DNA of 9,532 bases. Source: Anaerolineae bacterium (lineage in GTDB: Bacteria > Chloroflexota > Anaerolineae > B4-G1 > DUEL01). The stretch is taken from assembly GCA_016926575.1 (NCBI GenBank), contig JAFGOJ010000036.1, forward strand, positions 1-9,532, read 5' to 3'. A program made the position numbers and the translations under genes. The notes beneath the pieces were generated by a model. The model was not told the DNA's origin. It saw nothing but the letters and a program-made list of their open reading frames with translations, and searched no databases. Within the stretch, counting starts at the first letter, position 1. Every line of letters begins with the position of its first letter. Of the stretch, positions 1-6,847 are shown one piece after another.

Positions 1-24
1 CGAGACGGTCTATTTTCGGAACAG
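1..24 (+). repeat. Dispersed repeat, copy A (CTATTTTCGGAACAG core)
   Basis: The first 21 bases match 9407-9427 exactly, and the 24-base unit differs only once (C at 22, T at 9428). The last 15 bases, CTATTTTCGGAACAG, recur at 73-87. The ends CTRTT/AAYAG are nearly complementary around TTCGG, so the element can form a small hairpin. It lies upstream of the first gene and may continue beyond the window edge. Confidence 0.8.
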
Positions 25-35
25 CGCACGGATGG

Positions 36-55
36 ATGCCCGCTTGCGCGGGCAT
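36..55. repeat. Hairpin between two repeat copies
   Basis: ATGCCCGC (36-43) and GCGGGCAT (48-55) form a perfect 8-bp stem with a 4-base loop. It sits between the CTATTTTCGGAACAG copies at 10-24 and 73-87, giving a repeat-hairpin-repeat module in the leader of the metallohydrolase gene. No T run follows on either strand, so it is not a standard terminator. Confidence 0.6.
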
Positions 56-72
56 GACGGCCGGATGAGCGG

Positions 73-87
73 CTATTTTCGGAACAG
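73..87 (+). repeat. Dispersed repeat, copy B, next to the ribosome binding site
   Basis: Exact 15-base copy of CTATTTTCGGAACAG (also at 10-24). It runs directly into the purine-rich GGGAGAGAG segment before the ATG at 101, so it probably lies in the 5' untranslated leader of the first gene. Confidence 0.75.
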
Positions 88-100
88 GGAGAGAGAAAAA

Positions 101-799
101 ATGAAACTCGTCGAACAGATTGGGGTGCGCGGCGCAAACGTCTTTCTGATTCGGGGTGACGAAGGATGCGTGTTGGTCGACACCGGCAATCCGAACAGCG
201 AGAGCCTCATTCTGAAGGGGCTGGCGGAGCGGGATGTCGACCCCGCTGCGGTTCGCTTGATCCTGATCACCCACGCCCACGTCGATCACTTCGGCAGTGC
301 AGCGGCGCTGAAGGCGCGCACCGGTACGCCGGTCGCCATCCACGCGCTCGACGCCGACGCGCTGCGCCAGGGCATCCACCAGCCCGACAGCCTCGAACCT
401 ACGAGCAAGCTGCTGGCAGCAGTGATGAAAGTTCCCTTCCTGCGCAGCGCCTTCGGCGCCCACGCCGCGACGCCCCTCGAACCTGACGTGGTGATCGAGG
501 AGAGCCTCCCGCTGGACGCATACGACGTCGCCGGGCGCGTGATCCACACGCCCGGCCATACCCACGGCTCCGTCTCGGTGCTCCTCGACAGCGGCGAAGC
601 CATCGTTGGCGATATAGTGATGGATCGGCTGATGGGCCTCGCCCGCGCTCCGGGGGAGCCCATCGTTGCGTGGGACCTGGCCCAGAACCGGGCCAGCGTT
701 CGCGCTCTGATGTCCACCTATTCCCCACGCACCATCTACACCGGTCACGGCGGGCCGTTTTCTGCGGCCGCCGTGCAGGCGATGGTCGACAGGTGGTAA
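101..799 (+). CDS. MBL-fold metallohydrolase (glyoxalase II-like superfamily)
   Basis: A 232-aa soluble protein of the metallo-beta-lactamase superfamily, whose members usually bind two metal ions and hydrolyse thioesters, lactones, phosphoesters or similar substrates. The metal motif THAHVDH gives H58, H60, D62 and H63. Further expected ligands are H153 in HTPGHTHG, D171 in IVGD and H216 in YTGHGG, so the active site looks complete. The family's DTG turn is at residues 27-29. I chose the ATG at 101 because purine-rich GGGAGAGAG precedes it; an in-frame ATG at 32 would translate the repeat and hairpin. The next gene starts 12 bases downstream, suggesting an operon. The length fits a minimal single-domain member with no receptor or rhodanese fusion. 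The substrate cannot be told from sequence. Fold and metal site are certain; physiological role is unknown. Confidence 0.92.
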   Translation: MKLVEQIGVRGANVFLIRGDEGCVLVDTGNPNSESLILKGLAERDVDPAAVRLILITHAHVDHFGSAAALKARTGTPVAIHALDADALRQGIHQPDSLEPTSKLLAAVMKVPFLRSAFGAHAATPLEPDVVIEESLPLDAYDVAGRVIHTPGHTHGSVSVLLDSGEAIVGDIVMDRLMGLARAPGEPIVAWDLAQNRASVRALMSTYSPRTIYTGHGGPFSAAAVQAMVDRW

Positions 800-811
800 A
801 GGCGTAGGCGC

Positions 812-2047
812 ATGACGTCCGAAGACTGCGCCGCACAACCGGCGGATACCGCAGCACTGCTGCGCGAGGGCATCGCCGCCGCGCGCGCCGGGCAGCGCCA
901 GCGCGCGCACGACCTGCTGATGAACGTCGTGCGGCAAGACGAAAACCAGCCCTTGGCCTGGCTCTGGCTGAGCGGCGTGGTGACCAGCCCAGAGGAGCGC
1001 AAGGTCTGCCTGGAGAACGTTCTGGCCCTCGACCCCCACAACACAGCAGCCCAGAAAGGGCTGGCGCTCCTGCGCCAGCAAGAGGCCCCACCGTCCCCGC
1101 CCCCCACCGTCATCGCCGAGCCAGTTGCCCCCAAGCCATCGCCCCCGCCGGCCGACCCCTTTGCCGATGAGTACCTGTGCCCGTTCTGCACCGAGCCGAC
1201 CGAACACGCCGACAAGCGCTGCCCTCACTGCGGCGAACCGCTGTGGGTAACGTTCCGGCGGAAAGAAAAACGCTCGACGGAAATGTGGATAGCAATCGCT
1301 CTACAGATTTTTAGCACAATCAGAAATGCGATCATTCCTTTCTCCATCGCGGCACTGCTCTACCTCATATCCGGCGACTACGCCTCGGAGTTTAACGCGC
1401 TGTTTGGGTCCTATGCCGAGTTCTCCGGCATCGACATGGAGACGCTGAGGCTGGGGCTGCAAATTGTGCTCGCGATCTCGTTCATTCCGCTCCTGTTCTC
1501 GCTGGCGGTGCTGGTCGGCTTGTTCGCGCGTTGGAAACCGGTCTTCTACCTGCTACTGGCCGTTTCGACACTGGAGGTGCTGTTCGTGGGGATATCCGTC
1601 CTTGGATCGGCGCTCTCGCAAAATCCGATCTACGGATTGCTGGGAGGCGGCTATCTGGACGCGTTCCTGAGCATCGGGGCGGCACTCTGGAAAGCGGTCC
1701 TCGCCTTCCAGATTCAGGACGACTTCGCTTTCGAGAGGCGGCGTATCGTGCTGCGCGTCGATCCCGACGTCAAGAGCGCGCCCATGCTTCTCTCGCGCGG
1801 GCTCAAGTACGCCGATGCGAAGATGTGGGGCATGGCGGCGCTTCACCTGCGCAATGGCGTCTCGATGCGGCCCGCCGCAATCGATGGCCGCGCGGCGCTG
1901 GTGTTGGTCTACCTCAAACTCAAGCGGTTCGATCTGGCCGAAGCCGCACTGGACGAGATGCGGCGCATCGAGCCTGGTAACACTCAGACGACAGAGCTTC
2001 AGACGCTGCTGGACAAGCAGCGTGCCACCGGCCCGCAGAGTGTTTGA
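812..2047 (+). CDS. TPR / zinc-ribbon / four-helix membrane protein
   Basis: A 411-aa protein with a layered architecture. Residues 12-88 form TPR-like helices (AWLWLSGVVTSPEERKVCLE, then LDPHNTAAQKGLALL). A Pro-rich linker (about 92-116) follows. A zinc ribbon has C123, C126, C137 and C140 (CPFC and CPHC, ten residues apart). Four hydrophobic segments lie roughly between 158 and 305. A soluble C-terminal region (about 320-405) again looks TPR-like (RFDLAEAALDEMRRIEPGNT). The TPRs probably bind protein partners at the inner face of the membrane, and the zinc ribbon is probably structural. Cytoplasmic orientation of both ends fits the even helix count but is inferred. It starts 12 bases after the metallohydrolase, and its stop abuts the next ATG (TGAATG), so the three genes are probably co-transcribed. 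The Shine-Dalgarno is weak. No catalytic motif is seen; specific function is unknown. Confidence 0.85.
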   Translation: MTSEDCAAQPADTAALLREGIAAARAGQRQRAHDLLMNVVRQDENQPLAWLWLSGVVTSPEERKVCLENVLALDPHNTAAQKGLALLRQQEAPPSPPPTVIAEPVAPKPSPPPADPFADEYLCPFCTEPTEHADKRCPHCGEPLWVTFRRKEKRSTEMWIAIALQIFSTIRNAIIPFSIAALLYLISGDYASEFNALFGSYAEFSGIDMETLRLGLQIVLAISFIPLLFSLAVLVGLFARWKPVFYLLLAVSTLEVLFVGISVLGSALSQNPIYGLLGGGYLDAFLSIGAALWKAVLAFQIQDDFAFERRRIVLRVDPDVKSAPMLLSRGLKYADAKMWGMAALHLRNGVSMRPAAIDGRAALVLVYLKLKRFDLAEAALDEMRRIEPGNTQTTELQTLLDKQRATGPQSV

Positions 2048-2797
2048 ATGGAAGACGTCCGGCGGCGTTACGTCGTAGGAGCGGGCGCACTGGAGCCGGA
2101 CGGCACGGCGCTGCGCTTTGTCACCACGGACGCGAGCGCCAGGACCTACACCGACGCGCAGCTCGACGATTACCAGGGCCTGCGGCGGCGGGACTTTCTC
2201 TGGCGTCCCCCCGTGCGGTTGACCGTGCGGGCGCGTTTCTCTCATCCTAACGGCGCGCTGCGCGGGACGGCGGGGTTCGGCTTTTGGAACGACCCCTTCA
2301 TGATGACCGGGGCGCGCCCCCCTACCTTGCCGCGTGCCGTGTGGTTCTTTTACGCCTCGCCGCCCTCCAATATGAAGCTCGATCGCGACGTTCCGGGCCA
2401 CGGGTGGAAGGCGGCCACGCTCGACGCCCTGCGTCCGGCGGCCCTGGCGCTGCTTCCCTGCGCGCCGGCCGCCGCGCTGTTGATGAACCTCCGTCCGCTC
2501 TACCGCACCCTATGGCCGCCCATCCAACGGGCCCTCGCCGCCCGCGAGGCCCTGCTCCCCATCGAGATGACCGCCTGGCACACCTACACACTCGAATGGG
2601 GGCGAGACATCACGCGCTTTGAGGTGGATGGGGCGGCCGTTTTGGAGAGTGCGCCTGGCCCACGCGGGCCGCTGGGGTTCGTGATGTGGCTGGACAACCA
2701 GTACATGGTCGCCACGCCCTGGGGCAAGGTGAGATGGGGGCTGTTGGACGCGCCCGGCCGCCAGTGGATGGCGGTGGAGCACGTGTCGATCGAGTAA
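2048..2797 (+). CDS. Concanavalin-A/GH16-like beta-sandwich protein, probably non-catalytic
   Basis: A 249-aa protein. Alternating beta-type segments with many aromatics (VRLTVRARF, TAGFGFWNDPF, AVWFFYASPP, WHTYTLEWG, ITRFEVDGAAVLES, LGFVMWLDNQY) match the pattern of concanavalin-A-like / family 16 glucanase folds. The segment WHTYTLEWGRDITRFEVDG is typical of the back strands of GH16 proteins. I do not see the GH16 catalytic ExDxxE signature where it would be expected, so carbohydrate hydrolysis is doubtful. A hydrophobic insertion, about residues 122-152 (ALRPAALALLPCAPAAALLM), could be a membrane-associated helix and is unusual for this fold. No N-terminal signal peptide is visible. The ATG follows the preceding stop with no gap, suggesting translational coupling. 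The fold call is moderately confident; ligand and role are unknown. Confidence 0.75.
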   Translation: MEDVRRRYVVGAGALEPDGTALRFVTTDASARTYTDAQLDDYQGLRRRDFLWRPPVRLTVRARFSHPNGALRGTAGFGFWNDPFMMTGARPPTLPRAVWFFYASPPSNMKLDRDVPGHGWKAATLDALRPAALALLPCAPAAALLMNLRPLYRTLWPPIQRALAAREALLPIEMTAWHTYTLEWGRDITRFEVDGAAVLESAPGPRGPLGFVMWLDNQYMVATPWGKVRWGLLDAPGRQWMAVEHVSIE

Positions 2798-2837
2798 CGC
2801 CGTGAGGTTTTTCGGTGGGTGTGATTCAGTGGGTGCC

Positions 2838-4490
2838 TTACTCCACGCGCAGCTTCTGCAGCGCGCTGACGGCCCAGGCACGCATTCCCACCCACAGGGC
2901 CGCCGTCACCGGCAGGTAGAACGCGGCCAGCAACAACAGCAAGGTGGGGGCAGGCAGGCGCATCAGGCCGGGAAGCTGCGCCGCCAGCCAGGGCGCATCG
3001 TCCAATGCCACCAATGCGAGCACCGGCAGGCCGACGTAGCCTGCCACGATCCCCATCATCGTGTAGTAGCCCAGCGTGTCTCGGCGCTGTAGCTGTGGAT
3101 TGCGCACGTTCGCACGCCAGGCTGCCACCGCCAGTCCGATCGCCGTGGTGCCCAACGCCAGGATCGCGACGAGCAGCATCGCCGCCGGGAGCCATCCGGC
3201 CGGAACGGGCGAGAGCAAGCCGAAGAGGGCAACGGCCACGCTGTTGTAGAGCAGCGCCAGGCCGTAGTTCAGGACAAATTTGGCATAGAAGACCTCCACC
3301 TCGCGCAGCGGTGACGATTGAATCACCCACCAGGCCTCGCCCTCTTGGGCGAAGACGGTCAGCATCCAGCGCGCAGACAACAGCCCGCCCATCCCCGGCA
3401 GCAGCACCCCGGCCCCGGCGATCATCAGCTCCGACGCACTGGCCATATCGCGGGCATAACTGAGTCCGAAGAAGGCCAGAATCACCAGTCCGAAGAGCAG
3501 CATGCCCCACGAGCGCGTGTCGCGCAAGAAATAGCGCAGGTCTTTGGTCAGGAAGGCGAGCAGGGGGGACCCGCCGCGTGTCGATGGCGCAGTGCCGCCG
3601 GTCCGCGTGCGGCGGCGGCGGGCACTCTCTTGTGCCGCTCCCCACCCGCGTGCGTACAGGCGACCCGCAACCCACACCGCCACGACCGCCAGCGCGACGC
3701 TCGTGCCGACCAGCAGCCCGGCCGGCAGCCAGAAAGAGGCGGTGTACCCCGGCGTCAGGCTGACCAGCGATTGGGCCATCCATTGGGTGGGCAGGTAGGC
3801 CTGGCGTGAGATGTGTTCGGAGGCAAGGAAAGCGATCGCTCGGTCGGGCTGGACGATGCGGGCGCTGAAGGCGTTGTAGAGAATGATGATCCCCAGCATC
3901 AATACCATATTCACGCTGACCAGCACCTGTCGGGCGCGCGCAGCGGGGATCAAGCGGACAATGGCCATATCGAGCAGAATACTGATCGCCGTCAGACCAA
4001 CCAGCAGCAGGAGGAAGGAGACGACCAGCCAGATGTAAGCGAACCAGGGCGCGCCGAAGGCGTAAAGGAACGCCGCGCCGGGCGGCAGCACCATCACACC
4101 GGCGTAGACGGCGTTGTCGGCGATGCCTTCCAGGAAGCGGTCGACGAAGACCGCCCGGCGCGAAAGCGGCGTGGAGAGCAACAGCGCCAGGCCGCCGGAG
4201 AGGAAAAACGTATCGAACATCTGCCGCATGCCGTTGACCAGCACCAGCATCATGCCGCCCAGGAAGACGCCGCCCAGCGCTTCGGAAGCGACCGGTGCGG
4301 CGGCTGTCCCGAGCGTGTCGCGCAGGAACTGGAACCCGGAAAACGCGCCGTAGCCCAGCAGTCCCAGCCACACCACCACCGTCACTGGAGCGAGGCGTTG
4401 GCGCCAACTGCCGCCCTGGAATCGCTGCCGCCACCCGTTGCGGATCAGGCGGGCTTTGTTAGCCAGGAGCAAGGCCAGGTCGTGCCCCAT
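2838..4490 (-). CDS. ABC transporter permease (ABC-2-like exporter subunit)
   Basis: A 550-aa polytopic membrane protein, the likely transmembrane subunit for the ATPase encoded just upstream. It begins MGHDLALLLANKARLIRNGW, a typical cytoplasmic lead-in of ABC-2-type permeases, followed by roughly a dozen hydrophobic segments. A soluble Arg-rich loop (RRRRTRTGGTAPSTRGG) sits near the middle before LLAFLTKDLRYFLRDTRSWG, which resembles a second copy of the lead-in. The protein may therefore be two fused six-helix halves. The reading frame is open upstream to 5114, but that part is the antisense-frame shadow of the ATPase. The ATG at 4490 overlaps the ATPase stop by one base (TGATG), a clear sign of coupling. 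It converges with the GH16-like gene across 40 bases. Substrate is unknown; lipids, peptides or drugs are all possible for this family. Confidence 0.88.
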   Translation of the reverse strand: MGHDLALLLANKARLIRNGWRQRFQGGSWRQRLAPVTVVVWLGLLGYGAFSGFQFLRDTLGTAAAPVASEALGGVFLGGMMLVLVNGMRQMFDTFFLSGGLALLLSTPLSRRAVFVDRFLEGIADNAVYAGVMVLPPGAAFLYAFGAPWFAYIWLVVSFLLLLVGLTAISILLDMAIVRLIPAARARQVLVSVNMVLMLGIIILYNAFSARIVQPDRAIAFLASEHISRQAYLPTQWMAQSLVSLTPGYTASFWLPAGLLVGTSVALAVVAVWVAGRLYARGWGAAQESARRRRTRTGGTAPSTRGGSPLLAFLTKDLRYFLRDTRSWGMLLFGLVILAFFGLSYARDMASASELMIAGAGVLLPGMGGLLSARWMLTVFAQEGEAWWVIQSSPLREVEVFYAKFVLNYGLALLYNSVAVALFGLLSPVPAGWLPAAMLLVAILALGTTAIGLAVAAWRANVRNPQLQRRDTLGYYTMMGIVAGYVGLPVLALVALDDAPWLAAQLPGLMRLPAPTLLLLLAAFYLPVTAALWVGMRAWAVSALQKLRVE

Positions 4491-5251
4491 CACGCCGCCT
4501 CCGCGTCGTTCAAGAAACGCACCAACTCCGCCACCTCTCCGCTGCCGGTCACTTCGAGGAAAATGTCTTCCAGCGTCTTGTCGGCCCCGTGACGCAGTTC
4601 TTCGATTGTCCCCAGAGCCACCAGACGACCCGCGTAGATGATGCCCACGCGGTCGCAGATGCGTTCGGCGATTTCCAGGACGTGCGTCGACATGAAGACC
4701 GTAGCGCCGCGTTCGCACAGCGCGCGCAGGATGTCCTTGACCAGCCGCGCGCTGCGCGGGTCGAGCCCCTGCGTCGGTTCGTCCAGGAAGAGCACCTTGG
4801 GATCGTGCACCAGCGCTCCGGCGAGCACCGTCTTTTGCTTCATACCGTGCGAATACGTCTCCACCAAATCGTCCGCCGCGTCTTTGAGGTCCAGCATCTC
4901 CAACAGCTCTTCGATGCGCCGGTCGCGCTGCTGCGGGGCGACGCGGTAGATGTCGGCCATAAACCGGACGAACTCTCTGCCGGTCAGCTTGGTGTAGACG
5001 TCGGGGGTATCGGGGACGTACCCGATCAGGGCACGGGCGGCCGTCCCCTCGTGGATGACATCGTGCCCGCCGATGGCGGCCGAGCCGGCGGTCGGCGACA
5101 GCAAGCCGGTGCACATCTTGATCGTCGTCGTCTTCCCCGCGCCGTTCGGTCCGAGAAAGCCGAACAGCTCGCCGGCGGGGACGCTCAAGTCGAGTCGATC
5201 GACGGCGAGGTGGTCGCCGTATTGCTTGGTCAAATGGTGCAGTTCAATCAT
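4490..5251 (-). CDS. ABC transporter ATP-binding protein
   Basis: A 253-aa nucleotide-binding subunit that would power the adjacent permease at the inner membrane. Walker A is GPNGAGKTT (about 34-42). The signature loop is the YSHGMKQK variant of LSGGQ (133-140), typical of ABC-2/multidrug-type ATPases. Walker B is VLFLDEP (153-159) followed by the D-loop TQGLD, and the switch histidine is H190 in STHVLE. The position usually held by the Q-loop glutamine reads YVPDTPDVY, as in several exporter ATPases. I chose the ATG at 5251 because a consensus AAGGAGG (5256-5262) lies four bases upstream. The frame extends to an ATG at 5302, but that would translate the parS-like palindrome as MFHVKH, an N-terminus best read as an artefact. 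It follows the CPBP gene by 63 bases and overlaps the permease start. Confidence 0.95.
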   Translation of the reverse strand: MIELHHLTKQYGDHLAVDRLDLSVPAGELFGFLGPNGAGKTTTIKMCTGLLSPTAGSAAIGGHDVIHEGTAARALIGYVPDTPDVYTKLTGREFVRFMADIYRVAPQQRDRRIEELLEMLDLKDAADDLVETYSHGMKQKTVLAGALVHDPKVLFLDEPTQGLDPRSARLVKDILRALCERGATVFMSTHVLEIAERICDRVGIIYAGRLVALGTIEELRHGADKTLEDIFLEVTGSGEVAELVRFLNDAEAA

Positions 5252-5255
5252 GAAA

Positions 5256-5262
5256 CCTCCTT
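5256..5262 (-). promoter_or_regulatory. Ribosome binding site fixing the ATPase start
   Basis: AAGGAGG on the minus strand, four bases before the ATG at 5251. It is the strongest Shine-Dalgarno in the window. It favours 5251 over the longer in-frame start at 5302 and so leaves the parS-like palindrome outside the coding sequence. Confidence 0.85.
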
Positions 5263-5285
5263 GAGGGTTGTGGGAGACTGTGTGA

Positions 5286-5301
5286 TGTTTCACGTGAAAC
5301 A
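5286..5301. promoter_or_regulatory. parS: parS-type centromere site (ParB binding palindrome)
   Basis: TGTTTCACGTGAAACA is a perfect 16-bp palindrome and matches the canonical bacterial chromosomal parS consensus. Symmetry extends two further bases each side (5284-5303). ParB dimers of the ParABS segregation system bind this site, spread along flanking DNA and recruit SMC; chromosomal parS sites usually cluster near the replication origin. Here it lies in the 63-base gap between the CPBP stop (5315) and the ATPase start (5251). No parA or parB gene is in the window. The match is direct observation; function is inferred from the conserved consensus. Confidence 0.88.
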
Positions 5302-5314
5302 TCCCCGCAGCGGC

Positions 5315-6109
5315 TTAGCCGAGGATCAACGGCGTCAGTACGTGGAGCACGATGTCGGCGCTGAAGTGGGCGATGATCGCCGCTTCCAGCCCGCGGGTCC
5401 AGTAGAGATGCCCGAACGCGATCCCGCCGATGCTGTTGAGCGCAATCACGCGCACGACCATCAGCGCGGTCAGCGGAAACAGCGTTGCCGCGGTGGGCAG
5501 GTGACCGGCGCCGAAGAGGATCGCCGCAACCACGTTGGCCACCCAGAACGCGCCGACCGTCGGCTGCCCCGGTTCCCTGCGCCACACGAGGCCCAGCAGC
5601 CACGCCAAAAGGGTCATCAGGAAAAAGCGCAGGAGTAGTTCTTCGGTGATGCCGCCGTAGAACGAGGCCAGGAACCCTTGCCAGGCGGGCGGGTTCGAGA
5701 CGGTGTTTTCCAATCCCTCTAGCGTGCCTGCCAACAGGGGGGCGAAGACGACGACGTCCAGCAAGATGATGACCGCGCCCGCAACTACGCCGACGAGGAT
5801 GGATGGCAGGAGCAGGGCGCGCAGCCGCGGCTCCACATTCTCTTTTGCCAACCACCCGGATATAATCGGCACACCCAGACCGGCCCGTGGCGCCAGCAGC
5901 ACACCCACGCCCACGGCAATGGCCACCAGGATGGCGTTCTGGATGACCTGAGTAACGATCAACGCGGGCAGCGGGATGGAAAGCTCGGCGAGCTGTTCGA
6001 GTATGGACGACTGAAGGCTGAGTGAGTAGGGGATGAGGGCGACGACGCCTACCACTCCGGCCGCCCACAGGATGAGGAACAGCCGTACATCGAACGGTTT
6101 CTTTGCCAT
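5315..6109 (-). CDS. CPBP-family intramembrane glutamic metalloprotease
   Basis: A 264-aa membrane protein of the CPBP (Abi/CAAX-protease-like, Rce1-related) family, which cleaves substrates within or next to the membrane. The conserved motifs are in order: EELLLR (E156, E157, R161), FGAGH (F199, H203) and the last motif around H248 in AAIIAHFSAD. H234 in FGHLYW is also conserved-looking. At least six hydrophobic segments are visible, beginning about residue 10 (FLILWAAGVVGVVALI). The ATG at 6109 has AAAGGAG four bases upstream. In bacteria the family is linked to peptide maturation, bacteriocin self-immunity and signalling. It is first in a probable operon with the ABC ATPase and permease, consistent with processing coupled to export, though that coupling is inferred. 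The catalytic residues look intact; the substrate is unknown. Confidence 0.9.
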   Translation of the reverse strand: MAKKPFDVRLFLILWAAGVVGVVALIPYSLSLQSSILEQLAELSIPLPALIVTQVIQNAILVAIAVGVGVLLAPRAGLGVPIISGWLAKENVEPRLRALLLPSILVGVVAGAVIILLDVVVFAPLLAGTLEGLENTVSNPPAWQGFLASFYGGITEELLLRFFLMTLLAWLLGLVWRREPGQPTVGAFWVANVVAAILFGAGHLPTAATLFPLTALMVVRVIALNSIGGIAFGHLYWTRGLEAAIIAHFSADIVLHVLTPLILG

Positions 6110-6150
6110 GAATCTCCTTTTTACAATGTGTGTGAAAAATGTCCCCGAAC

Positions 6151-6166
6151 CTACTTCGAAAATAGG
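6151..6166 (-). repeat. Degenerate copy of the CTATTTTCGGAACAG repeat
   Basis: The minus strand reads CCTATTTTCGAAGTAG, 12 of 15 positions matching the core seen at 10-24 and 73-87. It lies about 40 bases upstream of the CPBP start, again in a gene leader and in the same orientation relative to that gene as copies A and B have to theirs. Confidence 0.45.
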
Positions 6167-6180
6167 CCGCGTTCTTGCTC

Positions 6181-6253
6181 CCGCCGGGTCCGTGACCCGG
6201 CGGTGGCGCGGGTCGCGGACCCGCGCCGAGCGGGCGTCACGCTGAAAGCGTGA
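6181..6253. repeat. Three consecutive perfect hairpins (REP-like island)
   Basis: Three hairpins stand almost back to back. The first has arms 6181-6190 and 6194-6203 (10 bp, loop CGT). The second has arms 6205-6214 and 6218-6227 (10 bp, loop GCG). The third has arms 6237-6243 and 6247-6253 (7 bp, TCACGCT/AGCGTGA). The first two share the inner core GGGTC-N3-GACCC but differ in outer stem bases. No T run follows on either strand, so ordinary termination is unlikely. This fills most of the 260-base gene-free gap between the CPBP gene and the 156-aa gene. Confidence 0.85.
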
Positions 6254-6270
6254 TCTACATTTTCGCTCGC

Positions 6271-6331
6271 CCCCATTCGGGAAACGGGAAACCTGCAGTT
6301 TCTCCGGCCCCCTTTCGCAAATGGGTTTCGG
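6271..6331 (-). repeat. Dispersed intergenic repeat, copy 1 (minus orientation)
   Basis: Read on the minus strand, this 61-base stretch aligns with 9248-9321. CCGAAACCCATTTGCG (6316-6331) is identical in both copies, followed by matching CCGG-GAAAC and GCAGG-TT-CCCGTTTCCC blocks. The second copy carries an insertion of about a dozen bases in the middle. Both copies sit in gene-free islands. Confidence 0.75.
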
Positions 6332-6355
6332 CCAACCCCGCCCGTGGGGTCGGCC
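6330..6355 (-). repeat. Hairpin downstream of the 156-aa gene
   Basis: GGCCAACCCC (6330-6339) and GGGGTCGGCC (6346-6355) form a 10-bp stem with a single A/C mismatch on the plus strand, which becomes a G-U wobble on the minus-strand transcript. It starts 14 bases after the stop of the 156-aa gene. No T run follows, so it may protect the 3' end or terminate only weakly. Confidence 0.4.
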
Positions 6356-6369
6356 TTAGAGCGATTTGC

Positions 6370-6840
6370 CTACGCCTGCTGATGTGTGCGCAGGCCGACG
6401 ACGGCCAGGTAGTAGGCCAACACCAACAGGTCGAGCGACACCGGCGTGTGGACATCGATGGCGGCATCGCCGAGGGCACGTTGGGTCACGGTCAGCCGGG
6501 GCTGCTCCGCCACATCCGTCAAGCGCCAGGTGTATGCGTCACTGCCCAGTGACTGTAAGAGAAAGCGCTGCGTTTTGACCTGAATGTCAATGCGCCCGCT
6601 TTGAAAGTCGACCTGGGCGGCGGCGCACTCGACCCCGCCGCGCCACAGTTTGTACTCGTGCCGCCACAACGAAGCCCACCCCAGGCGCGCCCGCCGCCCG
6701 CGCGCGTCGACGAACGTGGCGGAAGGGCTCGGATCCATGTGCAACTCGCCCAACAACGTGTCCGCTGCCACAAATCGGTGGCAACGGGACGAACATTGCT
6801 GGATCACAACGCGTGCGATGGCCGGAAGCGATTCGTCCAT
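6370..6840 (-). CDS. Hypothetical protein, 156 aa, probably leaderless mRNA
   Basis: I do not recognise this gene. From the ATG at 6840 it encodes a soluble 156-aa protein beginning MDESLPAIARVV. Its middle is beta-rich with many Trp and Arg residues (ARLGWASLWRHEYKLWRGG), with further strand-like pieces (IDIQVKTQRFLLQSL, YTWRLTD). It ends in a hydrophobic helix (SLDLLVLAYYLAVVGL). A beta-barrel around a C-terminal hydrophobic helix recalls the tubby / LURP-one-like / scramblase fold, but this is only pattern resemblance. No Shine-Dalgarno precedes the ATG. Instead a TAGAAT -10 box ends seven bases before it, implying a leaderless transcript. A second in-frame ATG at 6849 overlaps that -10 box and is less likely. 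It stands alone between the CPBP operon and the ECF operon. Confidence 0.75.
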   Translation of the reverse strand: MDESLPAIARVVIQQCSSRCHRFVAADTLLGELHMDPSPSATFVDARGRRARLGWASLWRHEYKLWRGGVECAAAQVDFQSGRIDIQVKTQRFLLQSLGSDAYTWRLTDVAEQPRLTVTQRALGDAAIDVHTPVSLDLLVLAYYLAVVGLRTHQQA

Positions 6841-6847
6841 TGCACCC

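Noticed and set aside
32..100. Upstream in-frame ATG for the metallohydrolase
   Set aside because: It would translate a hairpin and a repeat copy; the family's N-terminus begins near the ATG at 101, which has a purine-rich ribosome site.
2798..2837. Bidirectional terminator between the convergent genes
   Set aside because: Only a TTTTT run after GAGG is visible; I found no supporting stem in the 40 bases.
2584..4434. 616-codon open frame on the minus strand
   Set aside because: Arg/Gly-rich shifted-frame shadow of the permease, which has clear transmembrane helices in its own frame; long open frames are expected at this GC content.
5252..5302. Longer ATPase start giving an MFHVKH N-terminus
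   Set aside because: These codons are the translated parS-like palindrome, and a consensus Shine-Dalgarno precedes the ATG at 5251.
4589..5638. 349-codon open frame on the plus strand
   Set aside because: Antisense to the ATPase and CPBP genes, whose motifs are complete on the minus strand; its product is low-complexity and charged with no recognisable domain.
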